Shown in pieces: positions 61,118-64,000 of a stretch of DNA of 64,000 bases. The notes under the pieces were generated by a model that was not told the DNA's origin, made no database searches, and worked only from the letters and a program-made list of their open reading frames with translations. The position numbers and the translations under genes were made by a program. Positions within the stretch are counted from its first letter, which is position 1; each line of letters begins with the position of its first letter. The DNA comes from Saccharothrix longispora (GTDB taxonomy: Bacteria > Actinomycetota > Actinomycetes > Mycobacteriales > Pseudonocardiaceae): assembly GCF_030852425.1 (NCBI RefSeq), contig NZ_NSDM01000010.1, forward strand, positions 186,001-250,000, in the 5' to 3' direction.

Positions 61118-62296
61118 ATGACCAACCCCGAGCACCCGAAGGCGGCGGAGTTCGCGAAGCTCCGCGCCGCCATCGCCGACGAGCGGGTCCGCGGCCTCTT
61201 CTCGTTCCGCTTCCTCGCGGCGAACGAGACGTTCTCGCGCCTCGTCGACGCGACCGCGCACCGCATCCTGGGTTCGATCGACGCGCTGCCCACGGCGTCG
61301 GGGATCACGGTCCAGCAGGCGAAGAAGGACCTGTCGATCCCCTGGCGCAGGACCGTCCCGCTGGCGTTCCTGTACGAGAAGCTCACGTTCGCGGGCGTGT
61401 TCGAGCGCGAGGACGGGCGCTACTACCGCGGCGGGACGGCGGCGCCCGACTTCGACACGGTCGCGGCCGAGCTGGCCGAGCGCGAGCCGGGGGCCGCCGT
61501 GGCCGTGGAGATCCTGCGGACGCTGGTCGACGAGGCGAAGCGCTTCTTCGCCGGTGAGGCGTCGGGCGACGAGATCCTCTTCGCGCCCGACAAGCTGCCG
61601 CTGTGGCTGAAGTACTTCTCCAACGACAACCTCCTCTACGCCATCAACAACGCGGTCGGCACCGAGGCGCTGTCGCGGCTCGTGCCGCCGGACGGCGGCC
61701 CGTTCGAGGTCCTGGAGATCGGCGGCGGCTGCGGCAGCGCGGCCGAGCACGTGCTCCGGACCCTCGGCCCGGCGATCACCCGCTACCGCTTCACCGAGGT
61801 GGCGGAGACGTTCGCCCGGCACGGTGACCGGGCGGCGAAGGCCGCGGCGTCCCCGTCCACGGTCGTGGAGCCGGCACGGGTGGACATGACGCTGCCGTGG
61901 GAGCCGCAGGGGGTCGAGCCGGGCACGTTCGACGTGGTCTACGCGGTCAACTGCTTCCACGTGGCGCACGACATGGACTTCGTCGTCCGCGAGGCGGCGA
62001 AGGCGCTCAAGCCCGGCGGCACGGTCGTGGTGTCCGAGTGCGTCCGCCCGACGAAATTCTCGCGACCCATCCACGCCGAGGTCATCTTCGACTTCCTGGA
62101 CAGCTTCACCGACGTCGCCACCGACCCGGTGCGGCGGCCCACGCACGGCTTCCTGACGCCCGCCGCCTGGCGGGCCACCTTCGAGGCCGCCGGGCTCGGC
62201 GACGTGCGGGTCCTCCCGGACGTCGACGCGATCGCCGAGCAGTACCCGGACTTCGTCGTCGGCGCCGTGCTGGCCCGCGCGACCCCTTCCGCCTGA
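61118..62296 (+). CDS. Class I SAM-dependent methyltransferase
   Basis: A 392-aa methyltransferase with SAM motif I VLEIGGGCGSAAEHV near residue 200, an acidic residue after the second strand, and a post-I NCFHVAHDMDFVVREA stretch. The N-terminal 190 residues are mostly helical and could form a dimerisation or acceptor-binding domain. ATG 61118 has GGTGA six bases upstream; GTG 61109 with GGAAAG close by is an alternative. It lies 33 bases after the P450 in the enediyne operon. It could be an O- or C-methyltransferase acting on the core or its aryl substituent; the sequence does not tell which. Confidence 0.88.
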   Translation: MTNPEHPKAAEFAKLRAAIADERVRGLFSFRFLAANETFSRLVDATAHRILGSIDALPTASGITVQQAKKDLSIPWRRTVPLAFLYEKLTFAGVFEREDGRYYRGGTAAPDFDTVAAELAEREPGAAVAVEILRTLVDEAKRFFAGEASGDEILFAPDKLPLWLKYFSNDNLLYAINNAVGTEALSRLVPPDGGPFEVLEIGGGCGSAAEHVLRTLGPAITRYRFTEVAETFARHGDRAAKAAASPSTVVEPARVDMTLPWEPQGVEPGTFDVVYAVNCFHVAHDMDFVVREAAKALKPGGTVVVSECVRPTKFSRPIHAEVIFDFLDSFTDVATDPVRRPTHGFLTPAAWRATFEAAGLGDVRVLPDVDAIAEQYPDFVVGAVLARATPSA

Positions 62297-62309
62297 GTGA
62301 GGAGTGGTC

Positions 62310-63356
62310 ATGGTTGCCGTGCTGGTCCGCTTCGCGGTGCGCCGGTCGCTGAACGACACCCGCCACGTGCGCGTGGTCAAGCGCCGGCACGCCACGGGAC
62401 TGGTGGCGCGGGTGTACCGGCAGGTGGAGCGCGACTTCAAGATGCTCGCGCCGCCGGTCGCGCTGCACTCGGCGTCCCCCGGGACGCTGGCCGCGTCGTG
62501 GATGGTCCTGCGGGAGACGCTGCTGGCGGACGGCGTCGCCGAGCGGGCGGACAAGGAGGCGGTGGCCACCGGGGTGTCGCTCGCCAACTCCTGCCCGTAC
62601 TGCGCGGACGTGCACGGCATGACGCTGGACGCCCTGCCGGCCGCCGGCGCCGGCCGGGACGTGGTGACCGAGTGGGCGCGCGCGTCGGCGTCCGCGGGGG
62701 CCCGGGTCGCGGCGCCGTTCCCGCCCGAGCAGGCGGCCGAGCTGATCGGCGTCGCGGTCGCCTTCCACTACTACAACCGCGTGGTGAACGTCTTCCTCGG
62801 CGACTCGCCCCTCCCGTCGCACGTGCCGGAGTCGGCCAGGCCGAAGGCCAGGAAGGTGCTCGGCGGGGTGATGCGGCCCGGTGCGCACGGCCCGGTCGCG
62901 GGCGAGTCGCTGGACCTGCTCCCCGCGGCGCCGCTGCCGGGCGACCTCGACTGGGCCCGGTCGAACCCGGTGGTCGCCGAGGCGTTCGCCCGCGCCTACG
63001 CCGAGGTCGACGCGGCGGGCGCCCGGTCCGTGCCGGAGAGCGTGCGCGCGCTCGTCGGGGCGCGGCTGTCGACCTGGGACGGGGGAGCGCCGGGCATCAG
63101 CAGGTCGTGGTCGGACGAGCTGACCGCCACGCTCCCGCCGGCCGACCGGGCGGCGGGCAAGCTGGCGCTGCTCGTCGCCCTGGCCTCCTACCAGGTCGAC
63201 GACGCGGTCGTCGAGGAGTTCCGGCGCACCGCGCCCGGCGACGACACGCTCGTCGAGCTGACCGCGTGGGCGAGCATGGCGGCGGCGCGGCGGGTCAGCA
63301 CCTGGCTCGCCGGGGGCAGGTCCGACGTGGTGGGCAACTCGTCGCCCGGGACGTGA
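62310..63356 (+). CDS. AhpD-like (carboxymuconolactone decarboxylase fold) protein, long form
   Basis: A 348-aa helical protein starting ATG 62310 with GAGGAG five bases upstream. The AhpD-type motif is NSCPYCADVHG near residue 95: the CxxC pair with the following His. It is nearly twice as long as ordinary AhpD proteins; the extra C-terminal half (about 180-348) resembles a second helical domain without a CxxC. The N-terminal residues are basic. It is the last gene of the enediyne E3-E5 operon. Peroxide reduction or a thiol-based redox step is likely; self-protection against a reactive enediyne is only a possibility. Confidence 0.83.
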   Translation: MVAVLVRFAVRRSLNDTRHVRVVKRRHATGLVARVYRQVERDFKMLAPPVALHSASPGTLAASWMVLRETLLADGVAERADKEAVATGVSLANSCPYCADVHGMTLDALPAAGAGRDVVTEWARASASAGARVAAPFPPEQAAELIGVAVAFHYYNRVVNVFLGDSPLPSHVPESARPKARKVLGGVMRPGAHGPVAGESLDLLPAAPLPGDLDWARSNPVVAEAFARAYAEVDAAGARSVPESVRALVGARLSTWDGGAPGISRSWSDELTATLPPADRAAGKLALLVALASYQVDDAVVEEFRRTAPGDDTLVELTAWASMAAARRVSTWLAGGRSDVVGNSSPGT

Positions 63357-63862
63357 CCCCGAGCCCCACCGGATCGCCGCGGGGAAGTCCACGCGTCGTT
63401 CACCGGGCAATCCGGGAAGGGCCCGGAGGACGCCCTCCGGGCCTTTCCCGAATGGGAGCGGCGTGCTCGCGGAACCCGGTCGGTGCGGACCGGGACGTCG
63501 CGGACGGCGGTGGGTCCGTCGGACCGGTCCGCCGCGAGCAGGTCGTCCCGTCCGCGGGTTGTCGGGTGGCCGGCCCGGTTCCGCGACGGCGTCGTCGATC
63601 GGCGGTGGGTCCGTTCGCGGCGGGGTGCGGGGCCGGGGCCGCGTCGTCCGTGTCCGCCGAAGCCGCTGTTCGGCGGTCCGGGTCGTGCGGCGGGGTGCCC
63701 GTGGGGCGGTGCCCGCTCGCCGTCCGGTCCGGCCGGAGCGCGCCGTCGCAGTCGGACGAGGGGCGCCTGACGCGGGGTCCCGAAGTCCCGCGGCGCGCTC
63801 GTCTCCGAGGCGATAGGAGGACTGGTGGAGAAAGTCGTGGGGAAGGCCGTCGAGGAACGGCG
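63357..63862. other. Intergenic after the enediyne operon
   Basis: About 500 bases. A strong hairpin at 63413-63450 ends the operon. The rest shows no supported gene; the frames crossing it are Arg/Pro/Gly-rich shadows. A clear AGGAGG is present at 63815-63820, just before the possible edge gene, but the 51-residue frame it would serve has poor codon use. Confidence 0.5.
63413..63450. terminator. Terminator of the enediyne E3-E5 operon
   Basis: A 17-bp stem (63413-63429 with 63434-63450), with one G-T wobble and a 4-nt loop, lies 57 bases after the last stop codon. Confidence 0.75.
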
Positions 63863-64000
63863 GTGTTCGCCGAATTCCACTTCCCGCGGATTTTCCCGGC
63901 CACCGGCGTTCGGCCGGGGCGTTTCCCGCCGGCGATCCGCGCCGGGAAGACCGAGCGCCTTCCCGCGCCCGTGCCGTTGAACGTCGTGGAGATCGGCCAC
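63863..64000 (+). CDS. Possible start of a gene cut by the right edge
   Basis: The frame from GTG 63863 stays open to the window end (46 codons), with mostly G/C third positions and a GAGGAA element about 5 bases upstream. The predicted peptide starts VFAEFHFPRIF and ends VPLNVVEIGH. I recognise no family. Too little of it is visible to be sure that it is a gene. Confidence 0.3.
   Translation, partial: MFAEFHFPRIFPATGVRPGRFPPAIRAGKTERLPAPVPLNVVEIGH

Noticed and set aside
63825-63980. 51-residue frame after the AGGAGG at 63815-63820
   Set aside because: Good ribosome site, but poor codon use and a Ser/Arg/Pro-rich product. The overlapping frame from 63863 looks better.

Overview
The window is very GC-rich (by eye well over 70%), densely coded, with strong third-position G/C bias, GTG/TTG starts and many genes joined by 4-bp stop/start overlaps. 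Together with a SARP regulator, modular PKS/NRPS genes and an enediyne PKS cassette, this points to a filamentous actinomycete, probably Pseudonocardiales-like (that rank is a guess). Nearly all of it is secondary metabolism. No rRNA, tRNA, CRISPR array, transposase or integrase was seen.

Left part (1-25.7 kb). A reducing type I PKS (end of AT, then DH, C-methyltransferase, ER, KR, ACP) runs off the left edge. It is followed by a Tat-type secreted protein, an aldehyde dehydrogenase and a heptad-repeat small protein. A long leftward operon encodes a 2555-aa NRPS (A-T-C-A-T-E-C-T), a 1812-aa hybrid (KS, dead AT, ACP, C, T, E-like) and a KAS III-like enzyme, each overlapping the next by 4 bp. 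Divergent to it is an fkbJ-I-H-K-like operon (ACP, acyl-CoA dehydrogenase, HAD/glyceryl transferase, 3-hydroxyacyl dehydrogenase), which should make a hydroxymalonyl-type ACP extender unit. No fkbG O-methyltransferase is present.

Middle (26-48.5 kb). A SARP regulator and two membrane proteins lead into a block of tailoring enzymes: a molybdopterin oxidoreductase, an FAD monooxygenase, a Baeyer-Villiger monooxygenase, a MetX-like alpha/beta hydrolase and a P450. The same block carries genes for 4-hydroxyphenylglycine (hmaS, hpgT, an adjoining Asp/Glu-type racemase and a GlcD-like oxidase that may replace Hmo). It also has an HpaB/SgcC-like phenol hydroxylase with a 41-aa leader ORF, an acyl-CoA-dehydrogenase-fold monooxygenase, an SgcJ-like NTF2 protein and an extended SDR.

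Right part (48.4-63.4 kb). This is a complete minimal enediyne cassette in two divergent operons. Leftward are PksE (KS-AT-ACP-KR-DH-PPT) and the E10 thioesterase. Rightward are E3/UnbL, E4/UnbV, E5/UnbU, a P450, a methyltransferase and an AhpD-like protein. The last 140 bases may begin another gene.

Working model: the right part makes an enediyne core, the middle makes and oxidises an aryl-glycine-type unit and other decorations, and the left part makes a peptide-polyketide. Whether this is one supercluster or two adjacent clusters meeting near 26-27.5 kb cannot be settled from sequence alone. Convergent gene ends are marked by unusually long, perfect hairpins.
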